From: Tritrichomonas musculus
Taxonomy: Eukaryota > Parabasalia > Tritrichomonadida > Tritrichomonadidae
Length of the DNA stretch: 64,000 nt
NCBI GenBank assembly: GCA_039105265.1
Contig: JAPFFF010000006.1
Span: 930,001 to 994,000 of the forward strand
Direction of reading: 5' to 3'
In this document: positions 18,047-27,968 of the stretch, one piece after another
Position numbering within the stretch: the stretch's first letter is position 1
Layout of the letters: the number at the start of each line of letters is the position of its first letter
Notes under the pieces: generated by a model
Seen by the model: the letters and a program-made list of their open reading frames with translations, nothing else
The model's database searches: none
What the model was told of the DNA's origin: nothing
Translations under genes and position numbers: made by a program

Positions 18047-21000
18047 TTATGGCTTAGATTGAAGATTGACAGATAACCAAGCAGAATGAACATCTTTCTT
18101 TAATGGTCTAGGAGCTGGCTCATCAATAACAGCTGGTTCTAGCTCTGGCTCTGGTTGAGGTTCAGGCTCAGGAATTCGATTATCGACATCATCAGTTTCT
18201 TCTATTTGATTTTGTTGTTCGTTTTCTTGCTGTGCTTCAGGATGTTGTTGCTCTTGCTCTTCTTCTTGCTGAGGTTGCACATTTGAAACTTTTTTCGTTT
18301 GATCAGGTTCGATATTAAAGCTAGCCCAAGGGGAAAGGTTCTTAATAGGAGCCTTTTCTTCTTGTTTTTCGTCATTTTTATTTTGGTCTTGATTTTGATT
18401 TTTATTTTGGTTTTGTTGGTTATTTCTATTATTTCTCTTTCTATTTGATCTAGATTCTTTTTCTCTGTTTGCTTTATTTGCCGCATCTCTTGCCTTTTCT
18501 TCATTCAATTTATGAGTGCGTCTTAGTTGAGGTGGAACTTTTGAAAGATGATACTTATCGTCATAAGGAGTATCAGGGACGGCTATTGACCAAATTGATT
18601 TCTTTGGATCTACTGGTTTATGTTCTTGTTCATTTTCAACTTCAATATGTTCTTCTTCTGGTGGCTGAGATTGAGGTTCTGGTTGTTGAGCTGGATTTGG
18701 ACGTTGAATTAGAGGATTTCGACGGTTATCACCATCTTTTCCTTTTTTCTTGTCGTTGCTCCAGTCTTTGTCTTTCTTGTTTCGTTTATCTTTCTTACTT
18801 TTGTCTATTGGCTGTGTATTATGTGTACGACGAAGTTCAGGCGGAATCTTCCTCATATCATATTTATCATCATATGGCGTTTCTTCAAGGTTTACCCAAG
18901 ATGGCTTTTTCTCAGCTTCAGGACGAGGTTCTTCTTGATTTTGTTCCTCAGGAAGCTGAACTTGTTCTTTTTCTTGCTCCATCTGTTGTACTTGAACATC
19001 AACTTGTTGCTGTTGCTGTTCTGGTTCATTCTGTTGTTGTTGTTGCTGTTGTTCTGGTTCATTCTGTTGTTGTTGCTGTTGTTCTGGTTCATTCTGTTGC
19101 CGCTGTTGATGTTGGATTTGTGGCTCATTATTCTTCTTCTTTTGGTTTCTTGGACTCTTCTTTACTTTGTTTTGTTCAACGTTGACTGGAGCATGAGAAC
19201 GGCGAAATTCTGTTGGTGTTTTGCGCCAGTCGTTTGAATCATCGTATTTCTTGATTGATTGGACACCGGCCCAGACATTGACAATGTGAGCTGGAGGGGC
19301 AAGGCTTTTATATTCAACAACAACTTCTTCTTCTTCTTCATGCTTTTCAACTTCATGTTGTTCAGCTTCAATGCTGTTTTCTAAATTGGCGCTGCGGAAT
19401 GCAATATTTTCTGCTTGTTCCTGAGGAGGCTCTGAAGGGCTGGTTTCAGGTTGATTTGGCTGCTGTTGTTGTTGTGGTTTTGTTGCTTGTTTTGGCTTCT
19501 TTGGATCACTCATTCCAATAGTGATTGATGACCAGATTGATTGCATGGGGGCTGACAAAGGCTTCTCTTGAACTGGCTCTTGCTGTTGCTCAACAACTTC
19601 TTGTGCTTGTGGCTGTTCGTTTTCTGGGAGTTTCTGAACGATATTTTCATCTTGTTGCTGCTGAACAGTTTCTTGACTTGGCTCAGCTTGAGATGAGACT
19701 TTTTCTTCAGCTTGTTGAGTCTTTTGCATTCTTTGAGGACGTTGTGATTTTAGCTGCTGTTGTTGTTGTGGAGGAGGGGGAGGAGGAGCTATATTGAGAT
19801 TTGCCCATGCAGAAGCAGCTCTTGATTTTATAGGTTCTTCAACGACTTGCTTTTGTTGTTGTTGTTGTTCTTGTGCTTTTTCATTTCTATTAGCTTGCTT
19901 CTGATTTCTAGCTTGTCTTTTCAGTTCTTTTCTTTCTTGATTCTTCTGATTTTGCTTCTTCTTTTTATCTTCAAGCTCAAGTTCGTGATGAGATCTTCTA
20001 AGTTGTACTGGCACTTTTCTAACATCATGTGAATCATCATAAGGCGTCTGCTCATTAACAGCCGCACTCCAAATTGATACTCTTGGTGGTACTCCGATAA
20101 CTTCTTTTTCTGGTTCATTCAAAGGTTGTTGTTGTGGCTGTTGTGGCTGTTGCTTTTGCCTTTGCTGCTGATTTCCAGAAACTTTTGGTTGTGGCTTATC
20201 ACGTCTTGGGCTTCTTTGCTTTTCAGTTTCTTTCTTGCTTGTATGGGTAGTTGAATGGCTGCTTCTGAATTCTTGTGGTAATTTATGGAATTCATTCTTA
20301 TCGTCATAAGATAAGATGTTTCTGATCTCACTCCATTTAGAGTGATTATCTTCTGTTTCGATTTGTTGCTGTGGAACATTTTCGGTAACTTCAGATGGAA
20401 CTGGTATTTCAGCTATTATAGTTTGAACTTCTTGCTGATCTTGATTAACTTCTTTTTCAGGCTGTTGATTTTGAGGTTGTTGTTGCTGGTTTCGCTGTTG
20501 ACGTTGCTTTTGATTTTGTGGCTTTCTTCCTTGTGGCTTTTGCTGTTCATTGTTTCTTATATGAGAGCGCTTCATATCAGCTGGAACTTTTCGATATGCG
20601 TTTTTGTCATCAAAAGCTTCAGTTGGCTGGAAGCTATGCCAGATTGTATTTATTTGAATGGGGTGTAATTGTTGAGCTTGCTCATTTTCAACATTTTGTT
20701 GACTATTTTCTGATGGTTGTTGTGATTGAACCTGATCATTTTTTTGTGGTTCTTGCGGTTTCCAAGCAGAATACGTGTTAGATGTTTGTTGCTGACTCTT
20801 TCTTTGCTGTTGCTGCTCTTGTGTGAGTGCTTGCGATACAATACCCCAAGGAATATTTTTACTATTATTAGAAGCAGCATCAGGAGGCGGTTGTTGGCGG
20901 GGCTGCTGCTGACGAGGTGAATGCTGACTCTTTTTGAAGTTTCCAGCTCCATGATTTTTATTATAATTATTTTTTTGTGGTCCCTGCCAAGCGTTCTGGG

Positions 21001-21484
21001 AATCAGAAAAGTTTTTCCAGGCTCCACCTGGTGGCGTTTTCTTACCTGGACGTGTTTTTGGTTGAACAGATTCCATTGAAATAGGTGCAACATTTTGTTT
21101 CAAGTATGCTGCAATTATTACAGTCAAAATTTCGTTCGATGGAAGAACTCGGATTGCTGTTCCTATTGAGTTAATATCAGAAGATATTATATCAATGTAT
21201 TTTTCTTTGATATATGAAACCAAGTTATTGTTAATAGATATATCATTTATAGGCTCTTTCAATGGAATAACAAAGTTTATTTCTTCATATCGAAGAGCAT
21301 CTGGTATAAGACCACCACGATTCTCTTTTGAGTCGAGATTTGCTTCTTTTTTAATAATTGAAGTTGCAAGATTGCTAGCGAGAAGGTTAAGGCGTTCATG
21401 GCGTATAATCAGTGTTTGCTGATGTATTTTTTTGATTGATTGAAATAACAGATTTTCGAGTTTTGAAGTATCGATTTTATCCAT
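18047..21484 (-). CDS. Gln-rich modular protein with repeated YDD...RRSH motifs
   Basis: 1145 residues. The N-terminal ~130 residues are ordered and helical (KLENLLFQSIKKIHQQTLII). The rest is Gln/Glu/Pro/Asn-rich. Six copies of a motif YDD-x4-(R/H/S)K-(V/I/L/T)P-x3-RR(S/T)H are spaced through it, encoded near 20562-20615, 20257-20312, 19991-20045, 19192-19246, 18820-18877 and 18510-18567. Each follows a short Trp motif such as SIWSIAVPDTP; more Trp motifs (SAWANLNI, SPWASFNIE, SAWLSVNLQ) occur alone, one at the C-terminus. No known domain is recognised. It resembles a multivalent scaffold with two linear-motif types. Poly-Gln is encoded by mixed CAA/CAG, so it is not a simple triplet expansion. 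Initiator-like TCACTT lies about 30 bp upstream. Confidence 0.85.
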   Translation of the reverse strand: MDKIDTSKLENLLFQSIKKIHQQTLIIRHERLNLLASNLATSIIKKEANLDSKENRGGLIPDALRYEEINFVIPLKEPINDISINNNLVSYIKEKYIDIISSDINSIGTAIRVLPSNEILTVIIAAYLKQNVAPISMESVQPKTRPGKKTPPGGAWKNFSDSQNAWQGPQKNNYNKNHGAGNFKKSQHSPRQQQPRQQPPPDAASNNSKNIPWGIVSQALTQEQQQQRKSQQQTSNTYSAWKPQEPQKNDQVQSQQPSENSQQNVENEQAQQLHPIQINTIWHSFQPTEAFDDKNAYRKVPADMKRSHIRNNEQQKPQGRKPQNQKQRQQRNQQQQPQNQQPEKEVNQDQQEVQTIIAEIPVPSEVTENVPQQQIETEDNHSKWSEIRNILSYDDKNEFHKLPQEFRSSHSTTHTSKKETEKQRSPRRDKPQPKVSGNQQQRQKQQPQQPQQQPLNEPEKEVIGVPPRVSIWSAAVNEQTPYDDSHDVRKVPVQLRRSHHELELEDKKKKQNQKNQERKELKRQARNQKQANRNEKAQEQQQQQKQVVEEPIKSRAASAWANLNIAPPPPPPQQQQQLKSQRPQRMQKTQQAEEKVSSQAEPSQETVQQQQDENIVQKLPENEQPQAQEVVEQQQEPVQEKPLSAPMQSIWSSITIGMSDPKKPKQATKPQQQQQPNQPETSPSEPPQEQAENIAFRSANLENSIEAEQHEVEKHEEEEEVVVEYKSLAPPAHIVNVWAGVQSIKKYDDSNDWRKTPTEFRRSHAPVNVEQNKVKKSPRNQKKKNNEPQIQHQQRQQNEPEQQQQQQNEPEQQQQQQQNEPEQQQQQVDVQVQQMEQEKEQVQLPEEQNQEEPRPEAEKKPSWVNLEETPYDDKYDMRKIPPELRRTHNTQPIDKSKKDKRNKKDKDWSNDKKKGKDGDNRRNPLIQRPNPAQQPEPQSQPPEEEHIEVENEQEHKPVDPKKSIWSIAVPDTPYDDKYHLSKVPPQLRRTHKLNEEKARDAANKANREKESRSNRKRNNRNNQQNQNKNQNQDQNKNDEKQEEKAPIKNLSPWASFNIEPDQTKKVSNVQPQQEEEQEQQHPEAQQENEQQNQIEETDDVDNRIPEPEPQPEPELEPAVIDEPAPRPLKKDVHSAWLSVNLQSKP

Positions 21485-21511
21485 TTTGATGCTTTTGGCT
21501 GACCAATAAAG

Positions 21512-21517
21512 AAGTGA
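21512..21517 (-). promoter_or_regulatory. Initiator-like TCACTT upstream of the Gln-rich gene
   Basis: Matches TCA(+1)YWW on the minus strand about 30 nt before the ATG. Longer spacing than at the other candidate initiators here, so weak. Confidence 0.3.
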
Positions 21518-22038
21518 TTTTAAATTTCAAAACTTCAGGCTTTCAATTTTAAATGATGCTTTGAAATTTTTGAAAGCAAATAACACTTTTTTTCAATAGA
21601 CTAATACAAAAAGTTTATTTCATTAAAAATTTTTCAATGCTCAATTCAACGAACATTTTTTGTAATTGATGTAAAAAAACAAACAAAAAATATTATTTAC
21701 CATTATAATTTTCATAATAAAAGAATATATTTTTTTTAGTTATGAAAATGTCGAAATTTTTTTTTTTTCAATTGTTTTTTTTTTTCACTTTGATACACAA
21801 AATTATTATTTTTTTTTAGGTAAAAAAAGCCAAAATAAATATTATATACTGTAATTTCTACGTTAAAAGTTTTATTATTTGTAACTTTTCCAAAATTATA
21901 AAATTTTATTGTTTAAAATTAATGCATTTTTATAAAGATATAATAGTATAACTAATATTTTATCTTTGCATTATTCCAATTGATTTCAAAATCAAAATAA
22001 ATGCAAATTTTTAATTTCAAATTAATCCTCAACAAAAT

Positions 22039-22048
22039 TCAAATTTGA
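22039..22048 (+). promoter_or_regulatory. TCAAATTTGA palindrome upstream of 22092
   Basis: Same decamer as at 10701-10710, here within the longer TTCAAATTTGAA, 43 bp before the ATG. A role is inference. Confidence 0.25.
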
Positions 22049-22091
22049 ATTGTCATAAATCTTAGAACAATTTTTTTTTAAAACTGGCTTC

Positions 22092-25000
22092 ATGATTTTA
22101 ATTAACAACAAATTATTTGATCCACTCAAAAATATCGCGCTAGGCGAAAGTTATAAGATCCTATATTATCCAAAATTTGAAATTGATATAATTTATTTAA
22201 CTTTTTTGAATAATTGCCGTAAATACATTGAAAGCACTGCATTCGAACCTTTAACCGTGTTTAGTTTTTACAATAACTCAATTTCAAATAAATCTGTTCT
22301 TACTATTTTTACACAAAATATATGTATATTATTAGAATTGAATCAAATTCCTAATGCAATTTTAGATCTTTTAAGCAAAAAACTAAAAGCCACCAAGCTT
22401 TATCCACGAAATCAATCAGATATTACTCAACTTGCAAAACTTTTTGAAGGTTTATTATCATTAAATGAATTAAATTTAATAGATGAAGTAGAATTTAACA
22501 ATTCTAAAGCAGAATCATACAGCTTCTTAGAATATTATCTGTCTGAATTAAATATGAAGCATAACATTCTTATTTCCAACCGCTCAAGTGATGAAGAAGA
22601 GACCCAAACACCTTTAAACATAGAAAGTAATAAGGACATATCAAATGAGATAACTCTGTCTACCTTTCTTTCAATGTCAATTGAACCTTTTTCAATTTTT
22701 TTTATTCGAAGATTTTTCTTTCCTTCAAACTTATTTATCGACAAATCATTTATAACAACCCCAATTAAGGAAGTTGTGAAAGATATTGATGATGATGATA
22801 TTTTGCAGTTAAGACCTATCGACAATAAATGCTTAGGATCATTTTCTCGTGTTACTCTTGCGATGCATAAACCATCAGGCAGACTTGTTGCACTAAAAAA
22901 GGCTTGTGACAATGGGATGAAACATTTTTTAAATGAGAAATCAAAACTACAATCTCTCTCACATCCTTGTATTGTACCCTATCTCGGTGTTTACAAATCA
23001 AAATCACTTGTGCTTGAATATATGACAGGTGGAACATTAAAATTCATTACACTTAATATTAAAGAAAATAACAAAACTGCTAAATTATTTAGAAGTTTAA
23101 GTACTCCAAACAGGATGAATGAAAATCTTAGTATAGATGATCCAATACCTAATTCACTTAGCAATAATGTGTCATTAAATGATAATTATTCATATATATC
23201 TAACATCATTAGTGATAGCTTTGATAACTTGACCGATAGTATTGATAATTTGAGTGAATATAGTTGTGATGTTTCAGTTTTTGATGATAAACCAAATGAT
23301 CAAAAAGAAGAGATTGATAATAAAAAAATTAATACTCTTGATCCAACATTAAAATCGAAAATTATAATTCAAGTTTTATTTGCAATTGATTATTTACATT
23401 CAAACGGTATACTTCACATGGATATAAAACCTGACAATATTCTTCTTAACAACAATGGCGATGCCTTTTTATCTGATTTTGGATCTTCAGTTTGCTTCCA
23501 AGAAAATGAAGATATTTCTAGTGAAAATTCTACATTTATTTATCAATCTCCAGAATTAATATCTGACAATCCGCGTGCATGTATTCAAAGTGATCTTTAT
23601 CCCATTGGTGATATTCTCTATACAATGGCAACAGGCGTTTTCCCTGAAGACAAGAAATTTTCAGAGATATTTAAAAGAAAGAATTTGGGAATCATTCCAC
23701 AATTATCAAGGAAGTATGGCAGCATAATTAACATTTATGAAATGTGCCTACAAAAGGAGCCAATTGAGAGAAGCACATCTCTTTATCTTCTTGACTTGAT
23801 GTGCAACAAAAAATTATTTTTTCATTCAACTAATACAAAAAAAGTGATTCGAATGATTCAAGACCTTAGAACAAAGCTTCATTACAAAGTGTTGGTACCA
23901 AAAATTATAGAAATTTTAAATTCAGGAGACGGAAACCGAGAAAATTTGCATCTTCTCCAGCAAAAACAGCCAATTCAAGATCAATCACAACAACAACAAA
24001 ATGAACCAAATGAAAATCAACCTAAAAAAGTCATAACGGATCCAACAAAAAGAATGGATATCCAGTTCATTATCAAGAAGGCTCACGAAGGTGATCCATC
24101 ATGCGAGTTCCAACTTGGTTACATGTACTACGAAGGGACGATTTTTGAAAAGGATTGGCAAAAGGCGCGCGAACTTTTTGAGAAAGCATCAGAGCAAGGC
24201 AAAGATTGGGCCCAATTCTACCTTGGCTTGATGTATTCAAAAAGTAACTCTCCTGAAGATCGCAGGAAATCAATGGAATATTACCAAAAGGCTGCTAAAG
24301 TCGGATTTGACAAGGCACAATTCAATTTGGGCCGTATATATTCGCTCAACACGATTCAAATGAATCTTAAGCCATTTGAAAGAAAAGAAAAAGCCAAAAA
24401 ATACTTCCTTGAAAGTGCATCTAAAAGTAACTCTTTGTCATATTATGAATTAGGCAAACTTGCCTTATCAGATAAAGATTATTTTTTAGCCAAAAAATAT
24501 TTTGAGCAAGGATCAGAATTTGACAATCCACGATGCCAATATCAATTGTCCATCATGTATCATAAAGGACTCCTCTTTACAAAGGATCAAGAAGAAAGAA
24601 ACGAATTAGCAAATAAATATTTTCGACTTGCAAAATGTCATTCAAATGACCAATTCGTTCAATTTGATATTGGATTGGCTTATTTAAACGGCTATTTTAT
24701 CGAGAAAAACTTGAAGAAAGCTTACCAATACTTTGTAAAATCTGGAAATGAAAACCACTCGATGGCGATTTTTGGCTTAGGAATGATGTATTTGAAAGGT
24801 ATAAATGATCCAGATCATTTATTTGTTTTACAACCAAACCGAGAAAACGCAAAAAAGCTGATTAAGTATGCAGCAGATTTAGGAATTGATAACGCTTTAT
24901 ATCAACTATCAATTCTTGAATTAGAAGAAGGAAATGAAGACACTGCTCTCAATTATCTTACTCAGGCTTCTCAGAAAGGAAATGCCAGAGCAATCTATCT

Positions 25001-26105
25001 ATATGCTTCTATACTTTTTATGAGAAGAAAAGGTAATGATCTGAATGAATGCTTTAAGTTGTTTTCTGATCTTGATCGTAGAAATGATGTAAAGTCATCT
25101 CTTCCTTGCTATAAAGAGTATCGTATTCAAGGATTTCAAAGTTATTCTTCTAATGCTTATAAAAGAAACAATGAAGGGCCAATCCGTTTAATGGATGCGT
25201 TTTTTGGCGATTTATCCAGTATTGCAACTGGTACATACCTTAAACTTGGACAAATATATGACTCTTCTCTTGAGTTAGATAACCTCGCCACCAATCCTAA
25301 TTCTAATAATAATTTTCATATTAGTTACAATAATAATAATAATAACAATAATAATAACAATAATAATAACAATAATAATATTAACAACAATAATAATATT
25401 AACAACAATAATAATATTAACAACAATAATAATATAAACAACAATAATAATACAAATTATCAAAATAATAATAATAATTATACGTTTTTCTCTCATAGAA
25501 AAAAGATGGCCATATCATTCTATATCAAAGCAGCTGAAGCAGGCGATAGCTGGGCTCAATGCAGATTGGCACAAATACTTTCATCAAATATAAAATATTC
25601 CAGAGTTGTCCGGGTTTTATTTACTGATTCATCAAGATGCAATAATCGAACCTCAATTTTTGAGTTAGGGCGTTTAAATAATTCTTTTAAATTGTTAGAT
25701 AATGCTTTTCATTTAGGAATATCAGAAGCAGGTTTTTTTCTTGGCCAAAAAGCAGAAAGTTTTTCAATTGAACAAGCAATTGCTTACTATAAAGGTGCTG
25801 CTTCAGTTTATTCCAAAAACGCAGAAAAAAGGCTTCGTGAATTGAAACCTAGATTTAAATGGAATATTCCTCATCCTAAATTCTGTATAATGACAGAAAC
25901 TAAAAATAAAGATGACCAAAATAATTCTAATCCTTGGAATAATCATTTTTACCAATGTATTGATTGCGGAATTGTTGGAGAACTGAAAATTTGTTGTTTT
26001 TGCGCAAGATGGTGCCATTCTAATCATACATTAATTGACCTTGGCATAATTAATGATTGCCACTGCGATTGCACAATCAATGGAACCAAATGCCCAAATG
26101 AATAA
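22092..26105 (+). CDS. Protein kinase - Sel1 repeats - UBR-type zinc finger protein
   Basis: 1337 residues. The kinase domain lies at about 235-580. CLGSFSRVTLAM is the Gly-loop region, VALKK gives the Lys (~269), ILHMDIKPDNILL is the catalytic loop with Asp ~444 (HMD instead of HRD), SDFGSS is intact (~462) and SPE replaces APE. About 95 Ser/Asn-rich residues are inserted between hinge and helix E. All residues needed for activity are present, so it may be active. Sel1/TPR-like repeats follow from ~655 (CEFQLGYMYYEGTIFEKDWQ, AQFYLGLMYSKS and so on), interrupted by ~45 mostly Asn residues encoded at 25328-25460. The last ~50 residues are a Cys/His cluster (YQCIDCGIVGELKICCFC, HSNHTLIDLG, CHCDC) matching a UBR box, which in N-recognins binds N-degrons. 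Confidence 0.85.
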   Translation: MILINNKLFDPLKNIALGESYKILYYPKFEIDIIYLTFLNNCRKYIESTAFEPLTVFSFYNNSISNKSVLTIFTQNICILLELNQIPNAILDLLSKKLKATKLYPRNQSDITQLAKLFEGLLSLNELNLIDEVEFNNSKAESYSFLEYYLSELNMKHNILISNRSSDEEETQTPLNIESNKDISNEITLSTFLSMSIEPFSIFFIRRFFFPSNLFIDKSFITTPIKEVVKDIDDDDILQLRPIDNKCLGSFSRVTLAMHKPSGRLVALKKACDNGMKHFLNEKSKLQSLSHPCIVPYLGVYKSKSLVLEYMTGGTLKFITLNIKENNKTAKLFRSLSTPNRMNENLSIDDPIPNSLSNNVSLNDNYSYISNIISDSFDNLTDSIDNLSEYSCDVSVFDDKPNDQKEEIDNKKINTLDPTLKSKIIIQVLFAIDYLHSNGILHMDIKPDNILLNNNGDAFLSDFGSSVCFQENEDISSENSTFIYQSPELISDNPRACIQSDLYPIGDILYTMATGVFPEDKKFSEIFKRKNLGIIPQLSRKYGSIINIYEMCLQKEPIERSTSLYLLDLMCNKKLFFHSTNTKKVIRMIQDLRTKLHYKVLVPKIIEILNSGDGNRENLHLLQQKQPIQDQSQQQQNEPNENQPKKVITDPTKRMDIQFIIKKAHEGDPSCEFQLGYMYYEGTIFEKDWQKARELFEKASEQGKDWAQFYLGLMYSKSNSPEDRRKSMEYYQKAAKVGFDKAQFNLGRIYSLNTIQMNLKPFERKEKAKKYFLESASKSNSLSYYELGKLALSDKDYFLAKKYFEQGSEFDNPRCQYQLSIMYHKGLLFTKDQEERNELANKYFRLAKCHSNDQFVQFDIGLAYLNGYFIEKNLKKAYQYFVKSGNENHSMAIFGLGMMYLKGINDPDHLFVLQPNRENAKKLIKYAADLGIDNALYQLSILELEEGNEDTALNYLTQASQKGNARAIYLYASILFMRRKGNDLNECFKLFSDLDRRNDVKSSLPCYKEYRIQGFQSYSSNAYKRNNEGPIRLMDAFFGDLSSIATGTYLKLGQIYDSSLELDNLATNPNSNNNFHISYNNNNNNNNNNNNNNNNNINNNNNINNNNNINNNNNINNNNNTNYQNNNNNYTFFSHRKKMAISFYIKAAEAGDSWAQCRLAQILSSNIKYSRVVRVLFTDSSRCNNRTSIFELGRLNNSFKLLDNAFHLGISEAGFFLGQKAESFSIEQAIAYYKGAASVYSKNAEKRLRELKPRFKWNIPHPKFCIMTETKNKDDQNNSNPWNNHFYQCIDCGIVGELKICCFCARWCHSNHTLIDLGIINDCHCDCTINGTKCPNE
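25319..25460 (+). repeat. In-frame (AAT/AAC)n tract encoding poly-Asn
   Basis: AAT with interspersed AAC and ATT triplets. A 14-nt sub-unit (taacaacaataata-like) recurs four times around 25380-25440. It lies in a loop between Sel1 repeats. Confidence 0.85.
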
Positions 26106-26318
26106 TATCCGAAATTATAATATTATATTTGTTTGTTAAAATACTTATTATTAAATTTTGAATTTAATATATGACATTTTTCTTTTTTATTTAAAAAAGA
26201 TATACTTCAAGAAAAACTTCAACGATTTATTTTTGCATATATAATAATTATAATTGCTAAACGAAAGTATTATGGTATTAGCAATTAATTTATATAATAA
26301 CGATAATTAATATAATAA

Positions 26319-27962
26319 CTACTGCTCGGATTCCAAATACTTCTTAGCTTCATCTTCACCAAAATCTTTCAAAGCAATTTCAAAGTATTTTTTGGCATTT
26401 ACATGATCATTTTTACATTTGTAAATTTTCCCAAGTGTAAAAGCAGCATCAATGTAGTTTTGTTTATATAATTTGAGAAATATTTTTTCTGCTTCATCAG
26501 ATTTATCATGCTTTAATAAGTATAATCCATAATTTACCATTCCATACAAATCATTTGCATCGCTTGCCATTTTAAGTAGTTTTGGCCCATTTCCTTCTGG
26601 GTTGGTAGAATATTTTGTTAAAAGTGCACCAAGACGCCCCATTACAACAGGCATTGGCTTTATCTCCAGAGATTGTTTGTAGCATGAAATTGCTTCGTTA
26701 ATATTTTTCTCCAATTCATTTATGTCAATGCTTCCTTCTTCATTGGTTGAATTCTGATCCATAGATTGAAATCTTTTTTCTGGATTTATTTCTAATGCCA
26801 AAGATTCGGCGAAAGCACCTCGATAAAAGAGAGAAGTCTCATCGCAAACCACTTCACCTTTCGAATCTTGACTAGCTCGATCTCTAATAGAAATTAACGA
26901 ATTCATAAAAAACTTGGGAACGGGATTATCATCATGTTTAAGAGCAAATCTAAGAAATGCTATACATAAGACAAGATCTTTTGGCAGAGTTTCACCACTG
27001 TAGTATGAAATAGCTGCTCGAAATGCTGCCAGTGAATTTCGACCAAGAGCTAGTTCAACTACTTTTCTAGCAATTATAAATCTATTTCCTTTACATTTTT
27101 CAAGTGCATTTTTAAGGCTGTCTATGTCAACTTTATTCTTTGTATCAACAAATTGTTTTCGTTCAACTTCATCAATTTCTTTCTTATAATCATTAAATAA
27201 TTTTTGATCAAGCAACTTATCTTTGATAAGATCAGGAACTATATCATACTCCATAAATAAAGTTGCCATATGAAAATCAGGGAATTGATCTTTCCCATCT
27301 TTTAACTTTTTAATTAATTCTTCAAAGCGATTAATATCTTTAGCTTTGAAAGTAGATAATAGACCACCAAATGAATTTAATTGTTGTGATACTTTAGCTT
27401 CTGGTACATTATCAAAATCATTAATTGCTGGATATAAAACATTATCTTCACAAGAAAGAAGTATCTTCTCTTTTTTAATATTAGAGAAAACCAAATTAAA
27501 AGAATTCATATGACGAAATCCTCTGAGCATTCCATAAATAACAATCGATAGTTGAGTTGCATCCCAATTTGTAATATTATTAAATTCACTTTCTAGTGAG
27601 CCTGTATATAATTTTGTAACAATAAAAGGATCAAACTGCAAATCGCTGTTATCATAATTAATTAATTGGCCATTTATATTATAAATACCTATTACATTCC
27701 AACCACGAAGTTCACAAATTGTTGTATGACGTAAAGAAGACATATATGTAACAATTTTAAGAAATCTGCTCATACCATTTTTATAATCGTCATAATCATC
27801 AGTATTCTTAATTTCAAATATTTTGATAGCTGAATCCTCTTTATCACATGTACATTTAAATGTAGAATTTCCTCCTAATTTTTCTAGCTGATCATCTTCT
27901 TGAATACTTGTCAGTTCAATTAATAATTCCGTAAATGCATTATTACTATTCTCTTGGCTCAT
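26319..27962 (-). CDS. Pseudokinase with C-terminal Sel1/TPR-like repeats
   Basis: 547 residues. The N-terminal ~240 follow a kinase fold: SAIKIFEIK holds the VAIK-type Lys, LRHTTICELRGW corresponds to the helix C-strand 4 region, and MNSFNLVFSNIKKEKILL stands where HRDLKPENIL belongs, without the catalytic Asp. NDFDNVPE replaces DFG...APE. It is therefore probably catalytically dead. The C-terminal ~250 residues form Sel1-like repeats (LGRNSLAAFRAAISYYSG, LFYRGAFAESLALEINPE, ALLTKYSTNPEGNGPKLL). It ends with TAG. Convergent with the kinase-Sel1-UBR gene, 213 bp between stops. The adjacent location and shared architecture suggest related members of the large trichomonad kinase-Sel1 family. 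Confidence 0.8.
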   Translation of the reverse strand: MSQENSNNAFTELLIELTSIQEDDQLEKLGGNSTFKCTCDKEDSAIKIFEIKNTDDYDDYKNGMSRFLKIVTYMSSLRHTTICELRGWNVIGIYNINGQLINYDNSDLQFDPFIVTKLYTGSLESEFNNITNWDATQLSIVIYGMLRGFRHMNSFNLVFSNIKKEKILLSCEDNVLYPAINDFDNVPEAKVSQQLNSFGGLLSTFKAKDINRFEELIKKLKDGKDQFPDFHMATLFMEYDIVPDLIKDKLLDQKLFNDYKKEIDEVERKQFVDTKNKVDIDSLKNALEKCKGNRFIIARKVVELALGRNSLAAFRAAISYYSGETLPKDLVLCIAFLRFALKHDDNPVPKFFMNSLISIRDRASQDSKGEVVCDETSLFYRGAFAESLALEINPEKRFQSMDQNSTNEEGSIDINELEKNINEAISCYKQSLEIKPMPVVMGRLGALLTKYSTNPEGNGPKLLKMASDANDLYGMVNYGLYLLKHDKSDEAEKIFLKLYKQNYIDAAFTLGKIYKCKNDHVNAKKYFEIALKDFGEDEAKKYLESEQ

Positions 27963-27968
27963 GAATGA
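27963..27968 (-). promoter_or_regulatory. Initiator-like TCATTC abutting the ATG
   Basis: On the minus strand TTTTTCATTC is followed directly by ATG of the 27962 gene. TCATTC fits the trichomonad TCAYW initiator; the leader would be only about 4 nt. Confidence 0.45.

Larger units (their letters stand above)
21485..22091. other. Divergent intergenic region between 21484 and 22092
   Basis: AT-rich, with many T runs and no gene. It should hold the promoters of both flanking genes. TCACTT (initiator-like, minus strand, 21512-21517) and the palindrome TCAAATTTGA (22039-22048) are the only sites I can point to. Confidence 0.6.

Noticed and set aside
18469-19237. Plus-strand open frames rich in Leu/Val opposite the Gln-rich gene
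   Set aside because: CAA/CAG codons read backwards give Leu/Val/Cys strings; these are shadows of the minus-strand gene.
25275-25496. Ile/Val-rich frame on the minus strand
   Set aside because: It is the complement of the poly-Asn tract of the kinase-Sel1-UBR gene.
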